Shown piece after piece: positions 46,371 to 55,900 of a stretch of 64,000 nt of DNA. The translations under genes were made by a program, and so were the position numbers. Origin of the DNA: Sutterella massiliensis. Its GTDB lineage: Bacteria > Pseudomonadota > Gammaproteobacteria > Burkholderiales > Burkholderiaceae_F. Positions within the stretch are counted from its first letter, which is position 1. Every line of letters starts with the position of its first letter. The notes under the pieces are model-generated. The model did not search any database and had not been told where the DNA came from. It saw only the letters and a program-made list of their open reading frames with translations. The stretch spans positions 62,001 to 126,000 of the forward strand of contig NZ_JACJJC010000008.1 in NCBI RefSeq assembly GCF_016899755.1. Direction: 5' to 3'.

Positions 46371-47009
46371 TCAGAGCTTCTGCGCGACGCTCACCATGGC
46401 AGGACGCAGCACGCGATCGGCAATGAGCCAGCCGCGCTGGAAGACCTCGACAACGTGACCGCCTTCAACGCCTTCGGGCGCGGGAACCATGGCAATCGCC
46501 TGATGCTGATGCGGATTGAACTGCTCACCCTTCGGATCGATCGGCTTCATGCCCGACACGTCGAGCGCATGGAGCATCTGGCGGTACGTCGCGAGCATCC
46601 CTTCGCGCATGGGATTGTCCGCGTCATCCTTCGTCACCTCAATGGCCTTTTCAAGACTGTCGACGACGGGCAGCAGATTTTCGGCAAATTTCTCGATGCC
46701 GAACTTGCGCGCCTTCTGCACGTCTTCGGCACAGCGGCGGCGCGTGTTCTCGAGTTCGGCCATCGCGCGCACATAGAGGTCGTAGTGCTCGAGTACCTTG
46801 GCCTCAGCAAGCTTGAGTGCCGTCTGGAGATTTTCAACCGTCGGCGCTTCGGCTTCTTCGGCTTGTGCACCGCAGCAGCAACCTTCCTTTTCGGCGTGCT
46901 CTTCGCAGGCACAGTCCTTGCCGCCGCAGCACCCGGTTTCCGCGGCCTCGGCCGACGTTTGCGTCGTTTCCTGATTGAACGGTTCCTTTTCGTTCTGAGC
47001 TTGCGTCAT
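46371..47009 (-). CDS. grpE: Nucleotide exchange factor GrpE with Cys-rich N-terminal tail
   Basis: A 212-residue GrpE, which releases ADP from DnaK and acts as a thermosensor. The long dimer helix (about residues 57-110) and C-terminal beta domain (PHQHQAIAMVP, VVEVFQRGWLIADRVLRPAMVSVA) are typical. The disordered N-terminal tail is unusual: residues 27-46 contain seven cysteines (CC, C-A-C, CCC) and a histidine within an acidic stretch, resembling a metal- or redox-binding module. AAGGA five bases before the ATG at 47009. A sigma-32 promoter lies upstream. Confidence 0.95.
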   Translation of the reverse strand: MTQAQNEKEPFNQETTQTSAEAAETGCCGGKDCACEEHAEKEGCCCGAQAEEAEAPTVENLQTALKLAEAKVLEHYDLYVRAMAELENTRRRCAEDVQKARKFGIEKFAENLLPVVDSLEKAIEVTKDDADNPMREGMLATYRQMLHALDVSGMKPIDPKGEQFNPHQHQAIAMVPAPEGVEGGHVVEVFQRGWLIADRVLRPAMVSVAQKL

Positions 47010-47094
47010 TTCGCTTCGTTCCTTGTACAAGTGCGCCGCAGCGCGGAGCCGCCGGGAGCAGACCGGCCGCCCTCGAAATTTTGAGTCTGCTATT

Positions 47095-47123
47095 TATATG
47101 GGGACGGTTCGCGCGAATTCAAG
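47095..47123 (-). promoter_or_regulatory. Sigma-32 heat-shock promoter of grpE
   Basis: On the minus strand CTTGAAT (47117-47123), a 13-base spacer and CCCCATATA (47095-47103) match the RpoH consensus with one -35 mismatch. It begins 13 bases after the hemH stop and gives a leader of about 80 bases. Confidence 0.85.
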
Positions 47124-47135
47124 CGCGCAGGCGCC

Positions 47136-48155
47136 TCAGAACCAACCCGCGAGTTCGCGCCGCACGATCGCTTCGTAAAGCGCAATGGCAGCATTGCTCG
47201 CATTAAGCGACGGAATGTAGTGAAAAACGCCGTCGGGATGCACTGATAGATAAATGCCGCGCAGTTCGTCGTCGATTTCCTCAATCGTCTCGAGACAATC
47301 GGCGGAAAAGCCCGGACAAAGAACGTCAATGCGATCGACGCCTTCGTCACCCCAAGCGCGCACCATATCGATCGTGTAGGGCTGGAGCCACTCGTCACGC
47401 CCAAAGCGGCTCTGGAAGGAAAGTCCCCACTCGTCGGCCTCGAGCCCCAGGGCTGCAGCCAGCAGCACCGCGCTCTCGCGGCACTCGGCTTCGTATGGAT
47501 CACCGAGCGCGGAGCTCTTCTTCGGAATACCGTGAAAACTGAAAAGCGTTCGCCCGCGGCCTTTTTCCGGACGTCCGGCTTTTGCCCAATGGGCTCTCAC
47601 CGTACTAGCAAGCGCATCAATATATTCGGGCGCGTCGTGGTAGCCGCGAATCGTCCGCACAGCCGGAATGCATCTCAGGCTCGAAAAATGCGAAAACGCG
47701 GCATCCAAGCATGCGGCGCTCGTTTGAGAGGCATACTGCGCAAACATCGGAAAAAGCAGAATTTTCCGAACGCCCGCGGCGCAAAGTTCGTCGATTACGC
47801 TCGCAACCGAAGGGTTGCCGTATCGCATTGCCGCGCGAACGATCACCTTGCCGCCGAGCGCATTTCCAAGCTTTTGTGCGATGTCGCTGCAGTGCACGAT
47901 GAGCGGCGAACCGCGATCGGTCCAGACGCCTTGATAGCGCTTGGCAGACTTGGCCGGCCGCGTTCTCAAAATAATGCCGTGCAGAATGGGCATCCATTGC
48001 CAGCGGGGCAGTTCGACGATTCTCGGATCGGAGAGAAACTCCGCCAGATAGCGACGAACGGCGTCGGCCTCGGGCGCATCGGGCGAACCCGTATTGATGA
48101 GAAGCACCGCCGTGTCGGCCATCGCGCAATCGTTTTTGAAAGAAGACGTCGCCAT
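47136..48155 (-). CDS. hemH: Ferrochelatase
   Basis: A 339-residue enzyme inserting Fe2+ into protoporphyrin IX, the last step of haem synthesis. Catalytic His208 lies in TLFSFHGIP, and the conserved acidic helix is CPGFSADCLETIEEI. ATG at 48155; an alternative ATG at 48122 gives 328 residues, closer to E. coli (320). Haem made here would supply the cytochromes in this window. The hemG gene for the preceding step lies 14 kb to the right. Confidence 0.95.
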   Translation of the reverse strand: MATSSFKNDCAMADTAVLLINTGSPDAPEADAVRRYLAEFLSDPRIVELPRWQWMPILHGIILRTRPAKSAKRYQGVWTDRGSPLIVHCSDIAQKLGNALGGKVIVRAAMRYGNPSVASVIDELCAAGVRKILLFPMFAQYASQTSAACLDAAFSHFSSLRCIPAVRTIRGYHDAPEYIDALASTVRAHWAKAGRPEKGRGRTLFSFHGIPKKSSALGDPYEAECRESAVLLAAALGLEADEWGLSFQSRFGRDEWLQPYTIDMVRAWGDEGVDRIDVLCPGFSADCLETIEEIDDELRGIYLSVHPDGVFHYIPSLNASNAAIALYEAIVRRELAGWF

Positions 48156-48204
48156 TAAGGATATCCGCCAAAGACTGTTCTTCGCGCCAGGGCGAAACAC
48201 TTGA

Positions 48205-48244
48205 AAAAAAGACGCGGCGCCTGCCGCAAAAGCGGACGCCGCGT
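48205..48244 (-). terminator. Intrinsic terminator of the VUT-family transporter
   Basis: ACGCGGCG (48212-48219) pairs with CGCCGCGT (48237-48244), with an inner CCGC/GCGG hairpin; on the minus strand TCTTTTTTT follows. It isolates hemH from the upstream gene. Confidence 0.88.
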
Positions 48245-48284
48245 TGATTTTTACCAAATCAGCTTAAGACGAGCTTGGCTGCGA

Positions 48285-48860
48285 TCAGAGAGCCGCCGCA
48301 CGGCCAAAATCGTCGGCGCCGCTCTGACGACGGCGCCAGAGAAAGAGCACCGCGCCGCCCAGAAGACTCATCCAGAACTTGCCAATCACTTGGCCCGCAA
48401 GGAAATCGAGCGACCCGAAGGCAAGCGTGAGAAAGATCATACTGTCGACCACAGATCCAGCAAGACCGGAGAGAATCACAGCTGAAGAGGGGAAGCGCTT
48501 GCGCATAGGCGTATAGACGGCAAAGTCAGCGAGTTCCGAGAAGAAGAACGCCGCCGTCGACCCGATCACAATATGCGGGTCGGCAAGCCAAGCGGAAATA
48601 AACGCACCGGCAACGATCGCGAGGATGGTCCAGCGGTTGCCGAGCAGCGTCTGCACCGCGTCACGCAGCACGAGCGCAAATCCCGCGAGGAGCACGGCCG
48701 AGGGCGACATGATGCCCGGCCACACAGGAATGAGACACGGGCCGTTCGGCTCGCAAACAAGACCCACGTTCGTAACGAACCAATTGCCCGTCGGAATCGT
48801 GAGAATGAAAAGGATAAGGCACACCAACCCGGCGGCCGACAAACGAGGAGTCTGCTGCAT
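48285..48860 (-). CDS. VUT family membrane protein, putative queuosine precursor transporter
   Basis: A 191-residue integral membrane protein with about five to six hydrophobic segments. NGPCLIPVWPGIMSPSAVLLAGFALVLRDAVQ and WLADPHIVIGSTAAFFFSELADFAVY match the VUT/YhhQ-related family, whose members import queuosine precursors such as preQ0/preQ1. Start at the ATG at 48860. No queuosine or folate genes are adjacent, so the substrate is inferred from family membership only. Confidence 0.75.
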   Translation of the reverse strand: MQQTPRLSAAGLVCLILFILTIPTGNWFVTNVGLVCEPNGPCLIPVWPGIMSPSAVLLAGFALVLRDAVQTLLGNRWTILAIVAGAFISAWLADPHIVIGSTAAFFFSELADFAVYTPMRKRFPSSAVILSGLAGSVVDSMIFLTLAFGSLDFLAGQVIGKFWMSLLGGAVLFLWRRRQSGADDFGRAAAL

Positions 48861-48935
48861 GACGAATCTCCGGACGCGAACGGCGCAGTCAGCCGAAGCA
48901 TCCCAGGTTCAAAGGGAAACGCCAGGGCAGACGGT

Positions 48936-49913
48936 TCAGCTGCCGGCGTCGAAAAAGCGCATGAGACGGCGCGGCAGATAGTCGAGATTCCCGGGGAAGT
49001 TCCCTTCGGGGAAGCCGACGTGACCGCCTTCCTGCGGAAAGTCCGCCGTTACCGCACTGCTCAATTCCGACTCGTTCGGCAGCGACCAAGCCGGCAGGAA
49101 CGGATCGTTTTTAGCATTGAGGAGCAGAAGCGGCACGCGCACGCTACGCAGAACAGGTTTGGCAGAGCACTTCTGCCAGTACTCCATGGCCGAAGAGAAG
49201 CCGTGGACGGGCGCCGTGTACATGTCGTCGAAATCATACATGTTTTGCACGCGCTTGACCTTTTCAATATCGAACATGTCAGGGTACTCACGCGCCTTCT
49301 CTTCGAGCTTCACTTTGAGCGTGGAGAGAAACATGTTGGCGTAGAGAATGTTGACACCCTTGGTGAGACGCTCGCTGCCCGCCACAAGATCGATCGGCGC
49401 GCAAACGGCCGCAGCCGCATCCACAAAGTGAGAGGCACTCTCACCGAAGTCTCCGAGGCACTTGGCGAGCTGATTGCCCCCGAGACTCACGCCCACAGCG
49501 TAGACGGGCGCCTTCGGGAAGCGGCTTCGCACCGTCTGCAGCACCCAGCTGCAGTCGCCGCTGTCGCCCGAGTAATAAGCACGCGGCTTCAAATTCATGA
49601 GTCCGCCGCAGGTACGGAAGTGCGCGACAACGCCGCGCCAGCCGCGCTCAAGGCATGTCTTCATGAGCGCGAGCGCATAGTGGCTGTCGCTAGCGCCCTC
49701 GAGACCGTGAAAGTGCACGAGGATCGGCGTTTCGGCCGACGGCGCGGGCGGATCGACCCAGTCCCACGCCACAATGTCGTCGTCGAACGTACGCACGATC
49801 TCGCGGCGGTACCTCACCTCAGGTTTGGGCGTCAGGCGCGCCGGAATTACCGTCTGCAGATGACCGCCCGGACACCAGGCGGGCGCTTGATAATCGGAAG
49901 CAACAATCGGCAT
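48936..49913 (-). CDS. Alpha/beta hydrolase, YheT-like
   Basis: A 325-residue alpha/beta hydrolase. The N-terminus PAWCPGGHLQTVIPA, HGLEGASDSHYALAL, nucleophile elbow GVSLGGNQL and C-terminal GGHVGFPEG are the YheT-family pattern, with Ser in GVSLGG, an Asp in LLLNAKNDPFLP and His in GGHVGF as the triad. The substrate is unknown. ATG at 49913. It runs in the same direction as glnE, 66 bases downstream of it. Confidence 0.88.
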   Translation of the reverse strand: MPIVASDYQAPAWCPGGHLQTVIPARLTPKPEVRYRREIVRTFDDDIVAWDWVDPPAPSAETPILVHFHGLEGASDSHYALALMKTCLERGWRGVVAHFRTCGGLMNLKPRAYYSGDSGDCSWVLQTVRSRFPKAPVYAVGVSLGGNQLAKCLGDFGESASHFVDAAAAVCAPIDLVAGSERLTKGVNILYANMFLSTLKVKLEEKAREYPDMFDIEKVKRVQNMYDFDDMYTAPVHGFSSAMEYWQKCSAKPVLRSVRVPLLLLNAKNDPFLPAWSLPNESELSSAVTADFPQEGGHVGFPEGNFPGNLDYLPRRLMRFFDAGS

Positions 49914-49979
49914 AGCAGATCGAATCAAAACTCGGTTGCAGGTCTACCCAATTTTATTGACGCCCAAAAATCCGCGCTT

Positions 49980-52823
49980 TCACGCAGCGCTGCGAATCGG
50001 CTCGTCAGTACCGAACACTTCGCGCCACAGCCTTTCCACGGCGGCACGCTCGTCGATCACGATGTCGGGCGGCACGCGCGCAGGTGCACCTTCACCGGCA
50101 TTCAGCCGAATCTCGTGCTGCAGTGCGCGGTAGCGTCGGTAGGCGCGTACGGCCGCCAGCGCCGTCTCCTCGGCGAGGAACCCTGCCCGCGCGCTCATTT
50201 CAAGGAGCAGAATATTGCCGAAGTTGTTCAGGAGTGCCGGTTCGGCCGCCGCATGCGCAAGTACGAGGAACTGCACGACGAACTCGACATCAACCATGCC
50301 ACCTCGGTCCTGCTTGATATCGAAATATTTCGTGCGATTCGCGTGTCCGTCGAGCATCTTTCTTCGCATTTTGAGCACTTCGTCGCGAAGCGCTGCGCGG
50401 TCGCGGTCGCGCGCGAGAATCTTTGCGCGCTCTTCTTCAAAGCGCCGACCGAGATCTGCATCGCCCGCAACGAACCTGGCCCGCGTGAGCGCCTGATGCT
50501 CCCATACCCACGCCCCGTTGCCGTCGACATTTTCCTGGTAGCGGCAAAACATGTCGAAGGGACAGACGACGAGCCCGTTTTCGCCGTTGGGACGCAGTCT
50601 GAGATCAACGTCGAAAAGTTTGCCCGATGAGGTTTGAACACTCAGCCAGCTCATCATGCGGCGCACGAGCCGACTGTAGATCATGGTCGCCTCGGGGCGC
50701 TCGTCGTCGTAAATGAAAACCAGGTCGAGGTCGCTCGCGTAGGCAAGCTCTTTGCCGCCGAGCTTGCCGTAACCGATCACGGCAAAGCGCGGCTGTTCGT
50801 CGGGGTCCTTCGTTACGGTCTGCCAAGCCAGTTCGATTACCTGTGCAATTGCGGCGTCGGCGAGCGCCGAGAGCTGATCGGCAAGCCGCTCGACGGTAAA
50901 ACGCCCGTCCAGGTCGGCAATAAGCAATCGGAAAACGGCTGCGTGATGCATGTCGCGCAGAATGTTCATTTGCCGCTCCTGATCGCCTTCGGTCTGCTCG
51001 AGGCTCTCGCGCAGTTTTTCACGCCAGTGACTCCAGTCGACGGGCGTAAAGTCGTCCATTTCGACGTTTCTTGCATCAACGAGCTCATCGAGCACGATCG
51101 GATGGCGAACAATGTAATCGGCACTCCAGCGACTTGCCGCCAGAACACGCCCCACGCGCTCTGCCGCACTCGGGTACTGATAGAGCAGCGCCACGTAGGT
51201 CGAACGCCCCGCAATCGCTTCCAGAAGCCGCAAATAGCGCGACAGCAACTCTTCGGCAGAAATCGTGCGCGTCTCGCCCACAACGCGCCAGGCCGGGCAA
51301 TGTTCGGTCACGAACTGCACAAGCTTGCGCATACGCGTACGCGCATCTTCGGACACCATGCTCGCATAGCGGCCCGAAACGAGTGCACAGATGCGCGAGA
51401 CATATTCGTCGGCGTCTGCCTCATAGCCGAGCTCGACAAGCTTTTTCGCAAGCTGCTCGCGCGCCGTGGGTGTACCCGATGTCCACCCGACGGGCCAGGC
51501 GTGCTCATCAGTTTCCGACTTCGCTTCGTTCACTTTAAAAATGCTGTCGAAAGCCCGCGAAACATACTCGCGAACGGCTTCGACCTGCGCCCAGAGCGCT
51601 TCGGGCGATCTGCCCAAAAGAGCGGCCGCCGCCTCGAGCGTCTCGCCGCTTCTCGGCAACCACTGCGTCTGCTGATCGTCCACATACTGAAGCGCATGTT
51701 CAACATCGCGCAAGAATACGTAGTGCGTCTTAAGCGACTCGGCCGTGGCTCTCGCGATGGCGCCGCTCGCCGCAAGCGCATCGAGCATATCGAGTGTGCC
51801 GCGGCCGCGTAGTGACGGATCGCGTCCGCCGCGAATGACCTGCTGCGTCTGAACGATGAACTCGATCTCTCGAATGCCGCCGCGCCCGAGCTTGACGTTG
51901 ACGCCTTCGCGCGAACGAAGCTGTTCACGCCGATCGGTCTCGGCGCGAATCATTTCGTGCAGTTTCGTTAGTGATGAAATAGCGCCGAAGTCAAGGTACT
52001 TTCTGAAAACGAATGGCCGCACGAGTGAGCGGGCTTCTTTGGCCTGCGCAGCAAATTGCAGTGGGTCGGCAAACACAGGCTCGTTGACGATTCGGCCCTT
52101 CAACCACGCGAAGCGTTCCCAGTCGCGCCCCTGCGAATAGAGATACTCTTCGAGCATGTCGTTCGAGCAGACGATCGGTCCCGCGTCACCGTTCGGACGC
52201 AAGCGCATATCGACGCGAAAAACAAAACCCGGTCCCTCGATCTCGTTGAGTGCAGGAATGACGCGCTTTGCTAAGCGCGAGAAGAACTCCGCGTTTGAAA
52301 GCAGTCGCGTCGCTTTCGGGTACTCGGGCGTAGCATGCGTTTCGCCATCTTCGCCATACAAGAAGACGAGATCGATGTCAGACGAAACATTGAGTTCGGC
52401 ACCGCCGAGCTTACCCATACCGACTGCGAGAAGATCCTGCGGCACACCCGAAAGCCCGTAGGGCACCCCGTGGCGCTCGGCTAAAAGCTTCGCCTGAACG
52501 CTCACCATCTTCGAAACGGCTGCTTCAGCAAAAGCCGTCATGACAGCCACAACCTCGTCGTAGCCGCACAGTCCCGACGCATTGCGCCCGACAAGTCCGA
52601 CAACAATCTCGCGGCGCAGTTTGCGCAGCGCGAGTCCGAGCGCTTCCGCATCGTCAATGCCCTCGAGCTTCGCGCGGATCGCTTCCGGCGTCCACGTCTG
52701 CGTGCAGATCGTCTCAAATAGCGCCCGGCGCTCGTCGTCATCCCCCATCGGCAGCATTGCCTTGAGTGAACGACGAACAAAAGCGGAATAGCGAATGACA
52801 TCGGAAAGCGTGGGCGTCGGCAT
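49980..52823 (-). CDS. glnE: Bifunctional glutamine synthetase adenylyltransferase / deadenylase
   Basis: A 947-residue enzyme (E. coli 946) that adenylylates glutamine synthetase under nitrogen excess and removes AMP under limitation. It has two nucleotidyltransferase domains, each with the paired-acid motif: GMGKLGGAELNVSSDIDLVF near residue 135-154 and GYGKLGGKELAYASDLDLVF in the C-terminal half. AAAGGAG nine bases before the ATG at 52823 fixes the start; the frame runs on to 53246 without support. Divergent from yhdP. Confidence 0.97.
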   Translation of the reverse strand: MPTPTLSDVIRYSAFVRRSLKAMLPMGDDDERRALFETICTQTWTPEAIRAKLEGIDDAEALGLALRKLRREIVVGLVGRNASGLCGYDEVVAVMTAFAEAAVSKMVSVQAKLLAERHGVPYGLSGVPQDLLAVGMGKLGGAELNVSSDIDLVFLYGEDGETHATPEYPKATRLLSNAEFFSRLAKRVIPALNEIEGPGFVFRVDMRLRPNGDAGPIVCSNDMLEEYLYSQGRDWERFAWLKGRIVNEPVFADPLQFAAQAKEARSLVRPFVFRKYLDFGAISSLTKLHEMIRAETDRREQLRSREGVNVKLGRGGIREIEFIVQTQQVIRGGRDPSLRGRGTLDMLDALAASGAIARATAESLKTHYVFLRDVEHALQYVDDQQTQWLPRSGETLEAAAALLGRSPEALWAQVEAVREYVSRAFDSIFKVNEAKSETDEHAWPVGWTSGTPTAREQLAKKLVELGYEADADEYVSRICALVSGRYASMVSEDARTRMRKLVQFVTEHCPAWRVVGETRTISAEELLSRYLRLLEAIAGRSTYVALLYQYPSAAERVGRVLAASRWSADYIVRHPIVLDELVDARNVEMDDFTPVDWSHWREKLRESLEQTEGDQERQMNILRDMHHAAVFRLLIADLDGRFTVERLADQLSALADAAIAQVIELAWQTVTKDPDEQPRFAVIGYGKLGGKELAYASDLDLVFIYDDERPEATMIYSRLVRRMMSWLSVQTSSGKLFDVDLRLRPNGENGLVVCPFDMFCRYQENVDGNGAWVWEHQALTRARFVAGDADLGRRFEEERAKILARDRDRAALRDEVLKMRRKMLDGHANRTKYFDIKQDRGGMVDVEFVVQFLVLAHAAAEPALLNNFGNILLLEMSARAGFLAEETALAAVRAYRRYRALQHEIRLNAGEGAPARVPPDIVIDERAAVERLWREVFGTDEPIRSAA

Positions 52824-52949
52824 GACTTGAAGCTCCTTTGCGTCGCAAGGTACGAAACTTTTCAATTCTACGAGCGCATAGCGTCCCGAAGACAACCCAA
52901 AATGCCCGCAGACAGGCCGAATTGCACAATCGGCATGCCACCGACTCTC

Positions 52950-52955
52950 TAGAAT
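52950..52955 (+). promoter_or_regulatory. Candidate -10 of yhdP
   Basis: TAGAAT 43 bases before yhdP in the glnE-yhdP gap. Confidence 0.35.
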
Positions 52956-52997
52956 AGAGGTCAAGCAGATTTCGACCCGTTTTTTTCGTCGGCAGGC

Positions 52998-55900
52998 ATG
53001 AACTTTTACGTCAAGCGCTATGGAGAATTTTCGCGAAGGGCGCGGCGTCCCGGCGAACCGAATGCAAAGCTTCACTGGCTTTGGTCCACGCTCATTGCGC
53101 TCTACTTCATCGCGGGTTTCGTCATTCTGTTCACACGCTGGTTTGTGACGACGCAGCTCGACGACCACCTCGCCGCCATCGAATCTGCCGTGACCGACGC
53201 CTTCGGTGTCGTTGTCAATGCCGAGCACATCGAGGGGGGCTTTCACCTCATTCGACCGACGCTCGTTCTAACCAACGCGACCCTTTCTCGCCCGGGCGGC
53301 CCGGTCTCTTTGACGTTGCCAAAGGTCGAAGCCGAATTTTCCTGGTCCTCACTCTGGCATCTTGAGCCGCGTTTTCATGCGCTGGTCGTCACGGCGCCCA
53401 AGCTAACCGTCCGCAGGCTCGAGAAATACAAGTTCGACATTGCGGGCTTCGTGCTGGACGCCGAAGAACCTGCGGAAGAATCCAAGCCCGACTCGAAGCG
53501 CTCCTTCACGTCTTGGCTCCTCGGCCAAGACCAGCTCATTCTGAAGAACGGCGACTTTACCTACATTGACGAAACACGCCCGAACGCGCTTCCTGTCACG
53601 ATACGAAGTGCACAGGCCGTATTTGACCAGCGGCTCCTCGATTGGCGCGCAGCCGTCCGCGCAACGCTCGCCGAAGGTAAAACAGTCAAGCACTTCGAAG
53701 CAAAAGCCCGCATCGAAAAAGGACTCTTCACAAGAAGCGAGAATCCGCTCACGTGGAAGGGCGAGGCATACTTTCACTCCGACCGCATCAACGGCGCAAG
53801 TCTGTTGCAACGCATCGGACTCTCGCGCTACGCCCGTTCGGGCGAAGGCGCGGCACGCGCCTGGGTTCAGTTTGAGAGCGGTCGCGTTGTTTCTGCAACA
53901 GCAGACCTTGCGCTCGGGCGCGTCGTCGCACGCTTTAACAGCACCCTGCCGCCTGTGCGGTTGTCCCATTTGAGCGGGCGCTTTACTTACGAGAACGACG
54001 GCGCAGGTGGGCACGCTGTCGCCGCAAGCGCGCTTGAATTCGCCGGCAGCGACCGACGGCTTCGCTTCGGTCCAGCGGAGATCACGTCCGCCTGCGACAC
54101 CGATGCCTCGGGTTCGCTGCTAGGTTGCAGTTTTTCCGCCTCTGAAATTTCGATTGACACGCTCTCGCAGCTCGCACCCTCGCTGCCGATTCCCGACAGT
54201 GCCCGATCGTTTCTCAAAAGCAAGCCCGTTTCCGGCATGCTTCGGAACGTCTCCGCAAGCGTGCGCGGCGATTTCGCCAATCCCGCCAACTGGAGCTTCA
54301 ACGGCGGATTCACGGGGCTCACACTCCCGGCGGGCGACGATGCACTGCCGGGCTTTCGCAATCTTTCGGGCGCAGTCGCTTCCGCGCGTCCAGGCGAATT
54401 CGACCTCACACTTGAATCTTACGTTTCGCAACTCACGTTCCCGGGCGTCTTCCGTGAGCCCAAGCTCAATTTCGATGCCATGACGGGATTCGTTCGCGTG
54501 CGCACAGACCCGCACCTGCGACTCGATTTCGAGAATATCCGCATCAAAAACGGGGATGCCTCCGTTACCGGTTCAGGCTCTTGGGAGGCCACGGGCGGCG
54601 CCGGCACGATCGATATCGGCGGCGAGATCCTCTCGGCGCGTGCCGAGTCCGTACACAAGTATCTGCCCAATGTCGTGGGCGACGCCGCGCTCGACTACGT
54701 CGAAGCAGGCGTCAGGGGCGGCAAAGCCAGCGCGGGCACTTGGGTTGTGAGAGGCAGACTCGACGACTTTCCTTGGGACGGGCCGACCAAAGGTTTGGGC
54801 ATCTTCAAGATTGAGACCGACGTTTCGGGCGGCATTCTCGACTTTATGCCGAGCCATCGCTTGAAGAAAGGCGGTGGGTTTGTCGCCGAAGAGCACTGGC
54901 CGCTTTTGACAGGCATTGACGCGCATCTGCTCTTTGAAGGCAACCGCATGCTCATCACGGGACGCCGCGCTCGTTCGATGAAGCTCGCGGCATCCGCCGT
55001 TCGCGTCGAAATTCCCTCCTACACCGGCAAAGATGCACGGTTGCTTGTCAACGGACGAATCGAGAGCGACCTCGGAGACGCACTCGGCTATCTGAACGGC
55101 ACGCCGTTCCTGCGAGACATTCTTGGCGACAGCTTTAAGGACGCCAAAGGCAAAGGACGGCAAACAAGCCTACTCACCCTCTCGATGCCGCTGCAGGCGC
55201 CTGAGAAAACGAAGTATGCCGTTGAAAGTACGCTTGCGAACGCCGAGTTTCAGTACCTGCCGATCCTGCCGGTCGCGCAAAAGCTCGGCGGAAGCCTGCT
55301 CTTTGACAACGCGGGCATCCACGCAAAAGCGCCGCTCACGGGCACGCTCTCGGGTACACCGTTGCGCGTCTCGGCTGCAACAGAAAAAGGCACTTTCAGG
55401 CTCGACATTGAAGGTCGTCTCACGCCAGAGGATGGCAAGCGCATGCTCGCTCAGCCTTGGAGCGACCCGCTTTTCGGCCAGATGCTCGGTCATGCGGACA
55501 CTCGCGTAAGGCTCGAGCTGCCGCTCACCGAACCTGCCAAGTGGTCGCTTGCAGGATCGAGCGACCTCGCGGGCCTAGCACTTACGTTGCCCGAACCCTT
55601 TGCGAAGACCGAAGCGGCCGAGTGGCCCGTTTCCTTCAGCTGGACGCCTGCGGGCGACAAACACCGGGAATTGCGCATTGCGCTTGAAAAGCGTGCCGAC
55701 ATCGACATGCACTTTGAGGTCCGCAAAGAAGGACTCGCACCTGCGGGCGGCACGCTCGCTCTCGGTACGACACTCAAGCCCAGAACCCAAGGGTTTGACG
55801 TCGCCGTCGCCATTCCTAACATCGACCTTGATGCGTGGAGTCGTCTCATGAGCGCCTCAGGCTCCGTCGCCAGCGCCTCAAAGGAAGAGCTTCTCAAAAC

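Noticed and set aside
48573-50630. A 685-codon plus-strand open frame
   Set aside because: It spans three genes on the opposite strand (VUT transporter, YheT-like, glnE), so it cannot be one conserved gene.
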